Origin: an uncultured Psychrobacter sp.
GTDB lineage: Bacteria > Pseudomonadota > Gammaproteobacteria > Pseudomonadales > Moraxellaceae
DNA: 64,000 nt
Direction of reading: 5' to 3'
Assembly: GCF_947488565.1 (NCBI RefSeq)
Contig: NZ_CANKZC010000004.1
Span: 310,001-374,000 of the forward strand
This document shows, in pieces, positions 35,277 through 45,229 of this stretch. The stretch's first letter is position 1, and each line of letters opens with the position of its first letter. The notes beneath the pieces were generated by a model, which worked only from the letters and a program-made list of their open reading frames with translations, was not told where the DNA came from and did no database searches. Position numbers and translations under genes: made by a program.

Positions 35277-36056
35277 ATGAAAGATATTTTTGACACCATA
35301 ACAACCCCTGCAGGCTATAGTGACGTTGAATGGCAAGCAAGAATAGAGCTGGCATTATGCTATAGGATGGTAGATTACTATGGGTGGACTACCCAAGTTT
35401 ATAACCATATCTCCTACCGCATTCCTGGTACAGAGCATTTATTGATTAATGCCTTTGGACTGCTATATAGTGAAATTACCCCCTCAAATCTAGTGAAAAT
35501 AGACTTTGAGGGCAATAAAATTGATGATTCACCGTACCCGATTAACAAAGCAGGTAACGTGATACATACTGCATTGCATAAAGGCCGACCTGATATCCAT
35601 TGTGTGATGCATACGCACAGTACAGATGTGCAAGCAGTAAGTGCTTTAGAGTGTGGATTTATCCCTTTGTTTCAAGAAGCTTATATGTTCCACGATCGCA
35701 TCGGTTATCATCCTTTTGAAGGAATTGTATTAGATGCTACGGAACAAGAAAGGCTGGTGCGCTCAATCGGAGCAAAAAATCATACGCTGATGCTGAATAA
35801 CCACGGCGTTATTACCACAGGACCCGATGTAGCGTGGGCATTTATGCGCATGTACCAAATGATTCAGGGGTGCCAAGTTCAACTAAAAGCCATGGCGTCT
35901 GGTGGCAAGTTGCTACAAGCCAGTGATGAGGCGATGAGTAAGACAAGAGAGCAGTTTGAAGGCGGTGATGCACAAGCGGGTGCCCAAGTTAGACTGCCTG
36001 AATGGCCTGCTTATTATCGATTGATGAATCGCATTGATCCCAACTGGATTAGATAG
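35277..36056 (+). CDS. Class II aldolase/adducin family protein
   Basis: 259 residues. Zinc-binding elements of the class II aldolase/adducin fold: YNHISYRIPG near residue 40, the VMHTHSTDVQAVSAL pair of His near 115, and a distal NNHGVITTGPDVAWAF. Good ribosome site (aaggaag). Family members include fuculose-phosphate aldolases and decarboxylases of aromatic pathways; the substrate here cannot be told. The position between an IclR regulator and the pca operon suggests an aromatic or dicarboxylic-acid role, but its own terminator separates it from pcaF. Confidence 0.8.
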   Translation: MKDIFDTITTPAGYSDVEWQARIELALCYRMVDYYGWTTQVYNHISYRIPGTEHLLINAFGLLYSEITPSNLVKIDFEGNKIDDSPYPINKAGNVIHTALHKGRPDIHCVMHTHSTDVQAVSALECGFIPLFQEAYMFHDRIGYHPFEGIVLDATEQERLVRSIGAKNHTLMLNNHGVITTGPDVAWAFMRMYQMIQGCQVQLKAMASGGKLLQASDEAMSKTREQFEGGDAQAGAQVRLPEWPAYYRLMNRIDPNWIR

Positions 36057-36160
36057 TAAAGCTATGGTAGTAATCTCATAGCAAAAAATGATGAGTACAT
36101 ATGGATGGTATAGTAATAGTCGATATATCGGCCCACTTGTCTATATATATCCTATAAAAT

Positions 36161-36193
36161 AAAAGACCTACGATAATTCGTGGGTCTTTTTAC
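36161..36193 (+). terminator. Rho-independent terminator after the aldolase gene
   Basis: aaaagacctacga-taat-tcgtgggtctttt: 13-base stem with a four-base loop, ending in T-run ttttta. Confidence 0.85.
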
Positions 36194-36215
36194 TATTAAA
36201 AAAGTAGTCAACTAT

Positions 36216-36283
36216 ATTGACAGAGTCCTAAAAAAAGTATAAGTTAATTCACAATACGAACAATAATTCTTATATAGAACAAA
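36216..36283 (+). promoter_or_regulatory. Promoter-operator module, copy 2 (before pcaF)
   Basis: attgacag, 20 bases, ttaattcacaatacgaacaa, then ttct-tatat-agaac. TTGACA at 36217-36222 and taagtt 17 bases later make a plausible sigma70 promoter, and the gaac repeats spaced 19 bases apart lie downstream of it, about 50 bases before the pcaF ATG. Probably the binding site of the IclR-family protein at 33.6-34.4 kb. Confidence 0.75.
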
Positions 36284-36333
36284 AGTTATTCGTAATTAAA
36301 TGGTATTGATAATATCTCTAGGGAGAGAGGAAA

Positions 36334-37542
36334 ATGACAGCAGTCTATATATGTCATCCAAAGCGTTCAGCGGTCGGTCGTTATGGTGGCTCTTTAGCGG
36401 ATATTCGTCCTGATGACTTGCTAGCTCAAGTGATAAAGGCTGTATTGGCTGATGCCCCTGAGTTCGATCATAGTATGATTGACGATGTGTTCATGGGCTG
36501 TGCCAACCAAAGCGGTGAGGACAACCGCAACGTCGCTCGCATGAGCAGCTTGCTATCAGGCTTAACAGAGCAGGTACCCGCTACCACTATCAACCGACTA
36601 TGTGGTTCAGGCTTGGACGCTGTCGGTACAGCTTTTCGTGCGATTGTTAGTGGTGAGATGGAGTTGGCAATAGCTGGCGGCGTTGAATCGATGACGCGCG
36701 CTCCCTTCGTAATGGGCAAGCCAGAAAAAGCCTATGACCGTAGTCAAAAGCTGCAAGATACCACCATGGGCTGGCGCTTTATTAACAAAAATCTTGATGC
36801 TTTATATGGTACAGAGGCCATGCCACGCACAGCTGAGAACTTGGCTGACAAATATCATATTTCGCGCGAAGATCAAGATGCTTTTGCAGTATGGTCACAG
36901 CAGAAAGCTGCACAAGCACAAAATGACGGTCGCTTGCCCGCTGAGATTACGCCGATCACCATCGAAAAACGCAAACAATCCGCCCTTATTGTCGATACAG
37001 ATGAGCACCCAAGACCCAATACTGATATAGCAGCATTAAGCAAATTACGTCCAATATATGAAAACGGCACGATTACCGCTGGTAATGCGTCCGGCATCAA
37101 CGATGGGGCAGCCGCTATGCTAGTGGCTAGTGAAGCTGCCGTAAAAAAATATGGCTTAACCCCAGTCGCCAAAATCGAAGGTATGGCTACAGCAGGCGTG
37201 TTACCAACCATCATGGGTATTGGTCCTGTGCCTGCCACTCAGAAGTTGTTAAAACGTTTAAACCTCAGCTTGGATGACATCGACGTCATAGAGCTTAATG
37301 AAGCTTTCGCAGCGCAGGCCCTCGCTTGCTCTCGTGAGTTGGGATTAGAAGATCGTGATGAGCGTATTAATCCTAGAGGCGGCGCTATTGCTTTAGGTCA
37401 TCCACTAGGCGCATCAGGCTCTCGTATTCTAATTTCAGCTATCCATGAATTACAACATACTAATAAAGATAAAGCGCTTTGCACGATGTGCATTGGCGTC
37501 GGGCAGGGTATTGCCCTAGTCATTTCACGAGTAGGAGAATAA
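36334..37542 (+). CDS. pcaF: 3-oxoadipyl-CoA thiolase PcaF
   Basis: 402 residues, thiolase fold with Cys90 (NRLCGSGLDAVG), NEAFA, GHPLGASGSRI and TMCIGVGQG. It cleaves 3-oxoadipyl-CoA to succinyl-CoA and acetyl-CoA, the last step of the 3-oxoadipate pathway. The start follows agggagag. It begins a run pcaF-pcaL-pcaH-pcaG-pobA-pcaI-pcaJ with short gaps. The assignment over a beta-oxidation thiolase rests on this context and on PcaF-like N-terminal sequence (YICHPKRSAVGRYGGSL). Confidence 0.92.
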   Translation: MTAVYICHPKRSAVGRYGGSLADIRPDDLLAQVIKAVLADAPEFDHSMIDDVFMGCANQSGEDNRNVARMSSLLSGLTEQVPATTINRLCGSGLDAVGTAFRAIVSGEMELAIAGGVESMTRAPFVMGKPEKAYDRSQKLQDTTMGWRFINKNLDALYGTEAMPRTAENLADKYHISREDQDAFAVWSQQKAAQAQNDGRLPAEITPITIEKRKQSALIVDTDEHPRPNTDIAALSKLRPIYENGTITAGNASGINDGAAAMLVASEAAVKKYGLTPVAKIEGMATAGVLPTIMGIGPVPATQKLLKRLNLSLDDIDVIELNEAFAAQALACSRELGLEDRDERINPRGGAIALGHPLGASGSRILISAIHELQHTNKDKALCTMCIGVGQGIALVISRVGE

Positions 37543-37544
37543 CG

Positions 37545-38717
37545 ATGGCCTTTTTAGCGACCGACGCTCACCTTATAGCTTATCAAGACAGTGGTGAGAC
37601 CTATCTGCCTGCGTTATTTATGGCGCATCCTTTGGGAATGAGCCGTGATGTTTGGGATACAGTATGTGATCAACTGCATGGTCATTACCGCTGCATTCGT
37701 TGGGATTTACCAGGTCATGGCAGCAGTGGTGTCGCAGCAGAAACCTTATCCGCAGAGCTGCTTGCTTATGATGTGTTGGCTTTAGCGGATACCCTAGAGG
37801 TGGCCAGTTTTGATTTTATTGGGACTTCAATTGGCGGGGTCATTGGACAAAGCTTATGCCAGCTTGCACCGCAGCGATTAGAACAAGTGTGGCTTACCAA
37901 TACAGGAGCTGTCATCGGTACCAAGGCGGGCTGGGCTGAGCGCGCTGAAAATGTGCGTCGTTTGGGTTTGACTGCCATGGCAGAGACGATTGTGCCGCGT
38001 TGGTTTTCACCCAGTTATACCCAGCAAAACCCGGCGGTGATACAAGGCTGGCAAGTGCAACTGTCACGTAGCGATGCTGAGAGCTACGCCAAGCTTTGCG
38101 AGGTTCTAGCAGAAGTTGATAATCGCGGTAAGTTGAGCGGCTATACAGATAGTGTGGCGTTGATAGCTGGCGGTGACGACGTCTCTACGCCTATCGAAGC
38201 GTTAGAATCTCTCAAAACTGAATTTACTGCTGCAAGCTTAAGTGTATTTTCAGGGGTCGGTCATGTGCTATCTATTGAAGCATCCGATTTATTGGTCGAA
38301 CATATACAAGCTAAGGCTGGTCGAGAGACTGTCGGGCAGACTGGTGTCAGCTACGAGCAAGGACTGATGCAGCGTAAGCGCATTTTAGGAGAAGCTCATG
38401 TTGAGAGAGCCTCTAAAAACGCAACGACGTTAGACAGCCCGTTTCAGCAATTTATCACGCGTAACGCTTGGGGTGAGCTTTGGGGCGATCCATCTTTAAC
38501 GATACAACAGCGCAGTATGATTACGACTGCAATATTGGCGGCGCTTGGCCGCGATGGAGAGCTGGGGTTGCATTTACGTACCGCTAAGCGTTTAGGTATC
38601 GATGAGGCTCAATTAAGGCAAGTATTGATGCATGTCTCAATTTATGCTGGCGTCCCTGCGGCCAACCATGCTTTTGCCTTAGCAAAAGACAATGGTTGGG
38701 GCACGACCATTTTATAA
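37545..38717 (+). CDS. pcaL: Fused 3-oxoadipate enol-lactonase / 4-carboxymuconolactone decarboxylase (PcaD-PcaC, PcaL-like)
   Basis: 390 residues from the ATG at 37545 (ggag upstream, two bases after the pcaF stop). Residues 1-260 are an alpha/beta hydrolase: MAHPLGMSRDVW, nucleophile elbow FIGTSIGGVIG and final GVGHVLSIEA, the PcaD enol-lactonase. Residues about 275-390 are PcaC: GLMQRKRILGEAHVERA, RSMITTAILAALGRDGELGL HLRTAKRLG, LMHVSIYAGVPAANHAFALA. The two enzymes act in succession on 4-carboxymuconolactone, so the fusion joins neighbouring steps. Similar fusions are known as PcaL in actinobacteria and some proteobacteria. Confidence 0.92.
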   Translation: MAFLATDAHLIAYQDSGETYLPALFMAHPLGMSRDVWDTVCDQLHGHYRCIRWDLPGHGSSGVAAETLSAELLAYDVLALADTLEVASFDFIGTSIGGVIGQSLCQLAPQRLEQVWLTNTGAVIGTKAGWAERAENVRRLGLTAMAETIVPRWFSPSYTQQNPAVIQGWQVQLSRSDAESYAKLCEVLAEVDNRGKLSGYTDSVALIAGGDDVSTPIEALESLKTEFTAASLSVFSGVGHVLSIEASDLLVEHIQAKAGRETVGQTGVSYEQGLMQRKRILGEAHVERASKNATTLDSPFQQFITRNAWGELWGDPSLTIQQRSMITTAILAALGRDGELGLHLRTAKRLGIDEAQLRQVLMHVSIYAGVPAANHAFALAKDNGWGTTIL

Positions 38718-38778
38718 AGTCACAGCCGTCAATACTATTGCTTATAAAATTTTATAGATAAGAGTGGAGAAAATCAAA

Positions 38779-39507
38779 ATGAGTCAAAAGTATCCTTATT
38801 TTCTGGCGCGTGATCGAGCATGGCAACCGGCGCAATATACTCCAGGTTATAAAACTTCTATCACACGTTCGCCAAAACAAGCCTTGGTTAGCATTCAAAA
38901 TGCCAGTCCATCTGAGCGCAGTGGGCCAGTATTTGACGGTTTAGAAATTGGTCAATACGACAATGATTTGCTCATGAATTTTCGTACAGAAGGCACGCAA
39001 GCTGGTCTGCCCATCGGTGAGCGTATCATTATGCATGGCCGTGTTATCGATCAATTTGGTAAGCCAGTCGCCAATACGCTAGTTGAGATGTGGCAAGCCA
39101 ACTCTGGAGGTCGCTATCGCCATAAAAAAGATAACTACCTAGCACCGCTTGATCCAAACTTTGGCGGGGTAGGTCGTTGTATGACTGATGCTGATGGCCG
39201 CTATCGTTTTCGCACGGTACGTCCAGGGCCTTATCCATGGCCAAATGGCATCAATACTTGGCGCCCTGCCCATATTCACGTCTCAGTTATGGGGCCGTCG
39301 ATCTCAACACGGTTGATCACACAAATGTATTTTGAAGGTGATCCATTAATCCCTTTGTGTCCCATTGTTCAGGTATTAAAAGACCCAGAGGCAGTGGAAA
39401 CTATGGTTGCACGTTTGGATATGGCGATGAGTAAGCCTATGGATTGCTTGGCCTATCGTTTTGACGTTGTCGTTCGTGGCGCCTTGCAAACCTACTTTGA
39501 GGAGTAA
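38779..39507 (+). CDS. pcaH: Protocatechuate 3,4-dioxygenase beta subunit PcaH
   Basis: 242 residues from the ATG at 38779 (ggag nine bases upstream; a GTG at 38764 would cover that site). Non-heme Fe(III) ligands are in place: Tyr in [11 protein letters not shown], Tyr in [10 protein letters not shown], and the His pair in [10 protein letters not shown]. It opens the protocatechuate ring by ortho cleavage together with PcaG, encoded three bases downstream. Confidence 0.95.
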   Translation: MSQKYPYFLARDRAWQPAQYTPGYKTSITRSPKQALVSIQNASPSERSGPVFDGLEIGQYDNDLLMNFRTEGTQAGLPIGERIIMHGRVIDQFGKPVANTLVEMWQANSGGRYRHKKDNYLAPLDPNFGGVGRCMTDADGRYRFRTVRPGPYPWPNGINTWRPAHIHVSVMGPSISTRLITQMYFEGDPLIPLCPIVQVLKDPEAVETMVARLDMAMSKPMDCLAYRFDVVVRGALQTYFEE

Positions 39508-39510
39508 CAA

Positions 39511-40134
39511 ATGTACAGTCAATATAAACTACAAGATGACACAGGTATATTGCGCGAAACGGCCTCACAAACATCGGGTCCTTTTGTGCATATCGGTTTG
39601 GCCTTAGAGATCGCTGGGTTTGCATCGCGAGAAGACGAGATTTGGCAGGATTTAGCCAAAGAAGGGGCTGAGGGTGAGCATATTGAATTGGTTGGCCGAG
39701 TCTATGATGGCAATGGTGAGCTGGTGCATGATGCTTTGATTGAGATGTGGCAAGCCGATAGCCATGGCAATTATATCGCTAATTTTAACAATAAAAAACC
39801 CTTTAGTGGCTTTGGGCGCAGCGCTTGCGCCATAGATGGAGACTTTCATTTCAACACCATCAAGCCTGGATCAGTAGATTTTGATGGTAAGCTGATGGCC
39901 CCGCACGTCAATATCGCCGTGTTTGCACGAGGTATCAATTTGCACCTACAAACCAGAGCTTATTTTGAAGATGAGCAGGCGCATAATGATAACTGTCCAA
40001 TCTTAAACGCGGTACCTTCATTAGCGCGTCGCAATACACTAATAGCGGTAAAAGAAGCGGGTAATAATCAGCCACGCTATCGTTTTGATATCTACTTGCA
40101 AGGTGATAACGAAACCGTGTTCTTTGATTTTTAA
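39511..40134 (+). CDS. pcaG: Protocatechuate 3,4-dioxygenase alpha subunit PcaG
   Basis: 207 residues. Intradiol dioxygenase fold (ELVGRVYDGNGELVHDALIE, MWQADSHGNY, KPGSVDFDGKLMAPHVNIAV) lacking the His pair of iron ligands, as expected for the non-catalytic alpha subunit. It pairs with PcaH to form the active site interface. Confidence 0.94.
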   Translation: MYSQYKLQDDTGILRETASQTSGPFVHIGLALEIAGFASREDEIWQDLAKEGAEGEHIELVGRVYDGNGELVHDALIEMWQADSHGNYIANFNNKKPFSGFGRSACAIDGDFHFNTIKPGSVDFDGKLMAPHVNIAVFARGINLHLQTRAYFEDEQAHNDNCPILNAVPSLARRNTLIAVKEAGNNQPRYRFDIYLQGDNETVFFDF

Positions 40135-40162
40135 GTTGGGTATTTCAAAGAACCATATCTAA

Positions 40163-41371
<1,209 letters not shown>

Positions 41372-41526
41372 GGGCTTAAGGGCTAAGGTTTAGCACCGAC
41401 CTACCTTAAAAACAACAATGACAACCTGCTGATTTGTTTACCATATAACGGGCTTTCCATTAAGACAGCTCATAACGTTAGACAGACATATTTGCAGGTA
41501 TAAGCACTTTTTTATAGGATGACTCA

Positions 41527-42192
41527 ATGTTAAATAAGGTGACAGAATCTGCGGCTCAAGCTATGAGCAATATAACGGATGGCGCCACTATCTTAATAGG
41601 TGGTTTTGGTCTGGCAGGACAACCGGCAGAATTAATCGATGCATTAATTGAGCGCAATGCTAGAGATCTCACGATCGTTAGTAATAATGCTGGCAATGGT
41701 GAAACAGGACTGGCTTTATTATTAAAATCAGGCTGTGTACGGAAGATTATTTGCTCGTTTCCGCGCCAGCACGATTCTTATATTTTTGATGACTTATACC
41801 GTGCAGGCAAGATTGAGCTTGAGGTTGTGCCACAAGGGACACTAGCGGCTCGCATGCAAGCAGGAGGCAGTGGGCTTGGGGCTATTTATACGCCAACCGC
41901 CTATGGCACGCTACTCGCTGAGGGTAAAGAGACTCGTACCATCGATGGCATCGACTATGTATTAGAGTATCCTATTAAAGCGGATTTCGCTCTGATTAAG
42001 GCCTTTCAAGGAGATCGTTGGGGCAACTTAACTTATCGCAAAGCGGCCCGCAACTTTGGCCCTATTATGGCTGCAGCCTCTAAGCATACGATCGCCCAAG
42101 TCAGTGAAGTGGTAGATTTGGGGGTTTTAGATCCTGAACATATTGTCACCCCTGGTATTTTCGTCCATGAAGTCGTACATGTGGGAGCATAA
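41527..42192 (+). CDS. pcaI: 3-oxoadipate CoA-transferase subunit A PcaI
   Basis: 221 residues. CoA-transferase family I alpha subunit: GATILIGGFGLAGQPAELID, IVSNNAGNGETGLALLLKSG, CSFPRQHDSYIFDDLY, EYPIKADFALIKAFQGDRWG. Transfers CoA from succinyl-CoA to 3-oxoadipate with PcaJ. 155 bases after pobA with no gene between; 5 bases before pcaJ. Confidence 0.93.
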   Translation: MLNKVTESAAQAMSNITDGATILIGGFGLAGQPAELIDALIERNARDLTIVSNNAGNGETGLALLLKSGCVRKIICSFPRQHDSYIFDDLYRAGKIELEVVPQGTLAARMQAGGSGLGAIYTPTAYGTLLAEGKETRTIDGIDYVLEYPIKADFALIKAFQGDRWGNLTYRKAARNFGPIMAAASKHTIAQVSEVVDLGVLDPEHIVTPGIFVHEVVHVGA

Positions 42193-42197
42193 ACATA

Positions 42198-42857
42198 ATG
42201 AATAATTATACACCATGGTCGGTCGATGAGATCGCAAGGTACGTCGCCCAAGATATTCAAGAAGGGATGTACGTCAATTTGGGTATTGGTCAACCCACCA
42301 AGGTTGCAGATTTTTTGCCGGACGATAAAGACATCTTTTTGCACAGTGAAAATGGGGTGTTGGGTATGGGTCCTGAGCCAACTGTAGGGGAGGAGGATGG
42401 CGACTTGATCAATGCTGGTAAGCAATATATTACCTTATTGAAAGGCGGCAGTTATTTTCATCATGGCGATTCTTTTACCATGATTCGAGGAGGGCACATC
42501 GATTTATGCGTCCTAGGGGCCTTTGAAGTGGCAGAAAATGGCGATATTGCTAATTGGTTTTTAGGCCGCCCTAAAGATATTCCTGCCGTTGGTGGCGCGA
42601 TGGATTTAGCGGTAGGGGCTAAAAAAGTGTATGTGATGATGGATCATGTCAACAGAAATGGCGCGCCCAAAATTGTCGAAAAACTCAAACTGCCTATCAC
42701 CGGTAAAAAGTGCGTTAATCGAATTTATACAGATTTAGCAGTAATTGATGTGACTGATCAAGGCTTGAAAGTCCGTAAAATGGTTGATGGCTTAACGTTT
42801 ACTGAGCTACAGACCAAGACAGGTGCCAAGCTAATTGATAACACTCAATCAATCTAA
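42198..42857 (+). CDS. pcaJ: 3-oxoadipate CoA-transferase subunit B PcaJ
   Basis: 219 residues. Beta-subunit motif with the catalytic glutamate: FLHSENGVLGMGP (Glu in SENG). Further matches are YVNLGIGQPTKVADFL and GGHIDLCVLGAFEVAENGDI. Makes 3-oxoadipyl-CoA for PcaF. Last gene of the pca/pob run. Confidence 0.94.
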   Translation: MNNYTPWSVDEIARYVAQDIQEGMYVNLGIGQPTKVADFLPDDKDIFLHSENGVLGMGPEPTVGEEDGDLINAGKQYITLLKGGSYFHHGDSFTMIRGGHIDLCVLGAFEVAENGDIANWFLGRPKDIPAVGGAMDLAVGAKKVYVMMDHVNRNGAPKIVEKLKLPITGKKCVNRIYTDLAVIDVTDQGLKVRKMVDGLTFTELQTKTGAKLIDNTQSI

Positions 42858-42990
42858 ATAACTACCCGTCAAGACAGGATTCTATGATACAAACAATTTA
42901 ATAAGAAAGAAAATACTACAATAAGTTGAAGCCTCAAAGCGTAGTACGAGTAGGGACATCTTGAGATATAAATAGTTTTGCTGACGCAAT

Positions 42991-43023
42991 AGCGTTTTTC
43001 ATGTCTGTATCATGAAAAACGCT
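42991..43023. terminator. Inverted repeat between pcaJ and the cupin gene
   Basis: agcgtttttcatg / catgaaaaacgct, perfect 13-base arms with a seven-base loop, between two convergent genes. No T-run follows, but the arms contain one; probably a shared terminator. Confidence 0.6.
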
Positions 43024-43067
43024 TGTTAGTGTGACTTGTCTCTCACAGTTTTATTTTGCGGCTTTGG

Positions 43068-43448
43068 TTAATTGGGCTTATCAAACAGCTTTTCAATTGG
43101 TTTGCTATGAATGGTGGAGCTGTTGAATAGAGATTTGCCCTTAGTGTCGTCCTCTGTCCAAAAGTTAATATTAAACTGCGCATCATCGCTTAGCTCAACC
43201 CGGTGCCAATACTGCGGCGGGCTAACGGCAAACTCTCCTGCGCGAATGATAATGGTCTGCTCAGGCTCAGTGGCGGCTTCGTTAGCGAAGCCATAAAAAG
43301 TCACCACACCTTGCATCACACAAATCTGACCATATACGCCCTCAGCAGTATTGTGATGCGTGAGCAGAGCTTTAGGCACTTTATCTTTGGTAAAGAAATG
43401 CGTAGAGCGTTTTATTTTCCAGTGGCTGGGAATGACTTGCTGATTCAT
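43068..43448 (-). CDS. DUF1971 / TehB-like cupin (YeaR family)
   Basis: 126 residues. Small cupin fold: KRSTHFFTKDKVPKALLTHH, NTAEGVYGQICVMQG, QTIIIRAGEFAVSPPQYWHR VEL, FNINFWTEDD. This is the DUF1971 family, which includes E. coli YeaR, a nitrate/nitrite-induced protein of unclear function also related to tellurite resistance TehB. Its place next to nar genes repeats that link. Ribosome site aaggag. A Fur-type box is 40 bases upstream. Confidence 0.8.
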   Translation of the reverse strand: MNQQVIPSHWKIKRSTHFFTKDKVPKALLTHHNTAEGVYGQICVMQGVVTFYGFANEAATEPEQTIIIRAGEFAVSPPQYWHRVELSDDAQFNINFWTEDDTKGKSLFNSSTIHSKPIEKLFDKPN

Positions 43449-43487
43449 AGTGACTCCTTAATAAGTTATCAGTATTTTACATATTGA

Positions 43488-43500
43488 ATAATTATCATTT
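43488..43500. promoter_or_regulatory. Fur-type box before the DUF1971 gene
   Basis: ataattatcattt is the exact complement of aaatgataattat found in the heme promoter at 19981-19993. It lies 40 bases upstream of the DUF1971 start and about 180 before narK on the other strand. One 13-mer alone is weak evidence. Confidence 0.5.
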
Positions 43501-43676
43501 ACCTCATTATAGCTTAAAGATGAATGAATAAAGTCCTCCTTTAGTAGTACTAGTCGTAGTCTTAAACGCATAAAATATACTGCTTTTGCTCAATAGGTAT
43601 GCTCGCTTTTTATTGCTAATTTATCTCCATCACAATTATTTAAAACTATCGAGTTTTATGGCGGAGGATATGAGTT

Positions 43677-45158
43677 ATGCATGCAAAAGAGCTGCTTGAG
43701 ATGGAACGCCGTGAAATAAGGGCACTGCATTATACGTGGATTGCTTTTTTTCTAACCTTTTATGTTTGGTTTAATATGGCTCCGCTAGCCACCTCTATGC
43801 TAGCGACTGAGAGCTACTTGACCCCTGATCATATTAAGCTATTTTTAATTGCCAACGTGGCTTTGACTATTCCTGGTCGCGTCATTGTCGGCATGGCACT
43901 AGACCGTTTTGGTCCTCGGCGAGTATTCTCCATACTCATGGTCGTAATGGCAATACCGACTTGGTTCTTTGCCTTTGGTACGTCCGCCATGCAATTGTTT
44001 GTAGCGCGACTATTTATGTCGATTGTTGGTGCAGGCTTTGTGGTCGGTATTCATATGACCGCGCTTTGGTTTAAGCCCAAAGACATTGGTTTTGCTGAAG
44101 GGTTTTATGCTGGTTGGGGCAACTTTGGTTCAGCGGCGGCCGCGATTACTATTCCAACGGTGGCGCTACAGTTTTTTGGCGGCGATGATGGATGGCGCTG
44201 GGCGATCGCTTTATCAGGTCTGCTGATGGCAATATACGGGGTGGCGTATTGGTTTTTGATTACTGATGGTCCAAGCGTTGATACCCATCAAAAATCACGT
44301 AAGGCGGGTGCATTAGAGGTCTCTACTTGGGCAGATTTGCTGCTTTATTGTTTGTTTATTATCCCTTTATATGGCGTGTTATCACTCCTGGTCTATCGTA
44401 CACAAGGAATGGGGTTTTTAAGTGACACAAATGCTTGGATACTCTACGGCGTTATTGCGCTGATGGTGGTTTATCAGATATATAAAGCCATCAGCGTCAA
44501 TGCGCCTATGATTAAAGCCGGTATTCCTGAAGATGACAAATACCCATTTACTTCTGTTGCGGCGCTTAACGTGACCTACTTTGCCAACTTTGGGGCTGAG
44601 CTTGCGGTAGTCTCCATGCTACCGATGTTCTTTGCGGCGACTTGGACACTTGATCCGACGGTTGCAGGTTTGGTTGCCTCAACCTTTGCCTTTGTGAACT
44701 TATGGGCGCGGCCGCTTGGTGGCTATATCTCTGACAAAGTCGGTAACCGCCGGCTAGTGATGCTGATTTATATGTTTGGAATAGGCATTGGCTTTGGGTT
44801 GATGGGACTACTCAATGCTCAGTGGCCGTTATTTATTGCGGTGGTGTTTACTATTTTATGCTCCGTATTTGTACAAGGCGCAGAGGGCGCAACCTTTGGG
44901 GTTATTCCTTCTATCAAGCGCCGCCTGACCGGTCAGATATCAGGTTTGGCAGGTGCTTATGGTAATGTGGGCGCGGTATTTTATTTGTTTGTATTCACTC
45001 TAGTGGAACCTAGCCAGTTTTTCTTTATCATCGCAGTTGGCGCCTTTATTGCTTGGGTGCTGTGTTTCTTTTGGCTAAAAGAACCTAAAGACGCCTTTGG
45101 TGATGAGTATCAAATGTCATCGGTGGATCGTCAGATTGCAGCTGAAGCTAACGGCTAA
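43677..45158 (+). CDS. narK: Nitrate/nitrite transporter, NarK type 1-like (MFS)
   Basis: 493 residues with 12 or more membrane helices of the major facilitator superfamily. NNP-family marks: TFYVWFNMAPLATSM, the nitrate-signature-like AGWGNFGSAAAAITIPTVAL, and RPLGGYISDKVGNRR. A cytoplasmic-loop insertion of charged residues (DTHQKSRKAG) sits mid-protein. Ribosome site ggagg. Divergent from the DUF1971 gene and convergent with narL. Two NarK paralogues (this and 48337) often divide proton-nitrate symport and nitrate/nitrite exchange; which is which cannot be read directly. Confidence 0.9.
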   Translation: MHAKELLEMERREIRALHYTWIAFFLTFYVWFNMAPLATSMLATESYLTPDHIKLFLIANVALTIPGRVIVGMALDRFGPRRVFSILMVVMAIPTWFFAFGTSAMQLFVARLFMSIVGAGFVVGIHMTALWFKPKDIGFAEGFYAGWGNFGSAAAAITIPTVALQFFGGDDGWRWAIALSGLLMAIYGVAYWFLITDGPSVDTHQKSRKAGALEVSTWADLLLYCLFIIPLYGVLSLLVYRTQGMGFLSDTNAWILYGVIALMVVYQIYKAISVNAPMIKAGIPEDDKYPFTSVAALNVTYFANFGAELAVVSMLPMFFAATWTLDPTVAGLVASTFAFVNLWARPLGGYISDKVGNRRLVMLIYMFGIGIGFGLMGLLNAQWPLFIAVVFTILCSVFVQGAEGATFGVIPSIKRRLTGQISGLAGAYGNVGAVFYLFVFTLVEPSQFFFIIAVGAFIAWVLCFFWLKEPKDAFGDEYQMSSVDRQIAAEANG

Positions 45159-45174
45159 AATCATTTTTTTATCA

Positions 45175-45207
45175 AAAAACCAGCTGATGTATCATCGGCT
45201 GGTTTTT
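45175..45207. terminator. Terminator between narK and narL
   Basis: aaaaaccagc / gctggttttt with an internal tgatg-tat-catc extension; works in both directions for the convergent genes. Confidence 0.8.
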
Positions 45208-45229
45208 GAGTTATCTGTTTGATTAAAAT

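Noticed and set aside
43510-43540. NsrR-like half site (aagatgaat) near the DUF1971 gene
   Set aside because: Only one half-site with a mismatch; the second half is missing.
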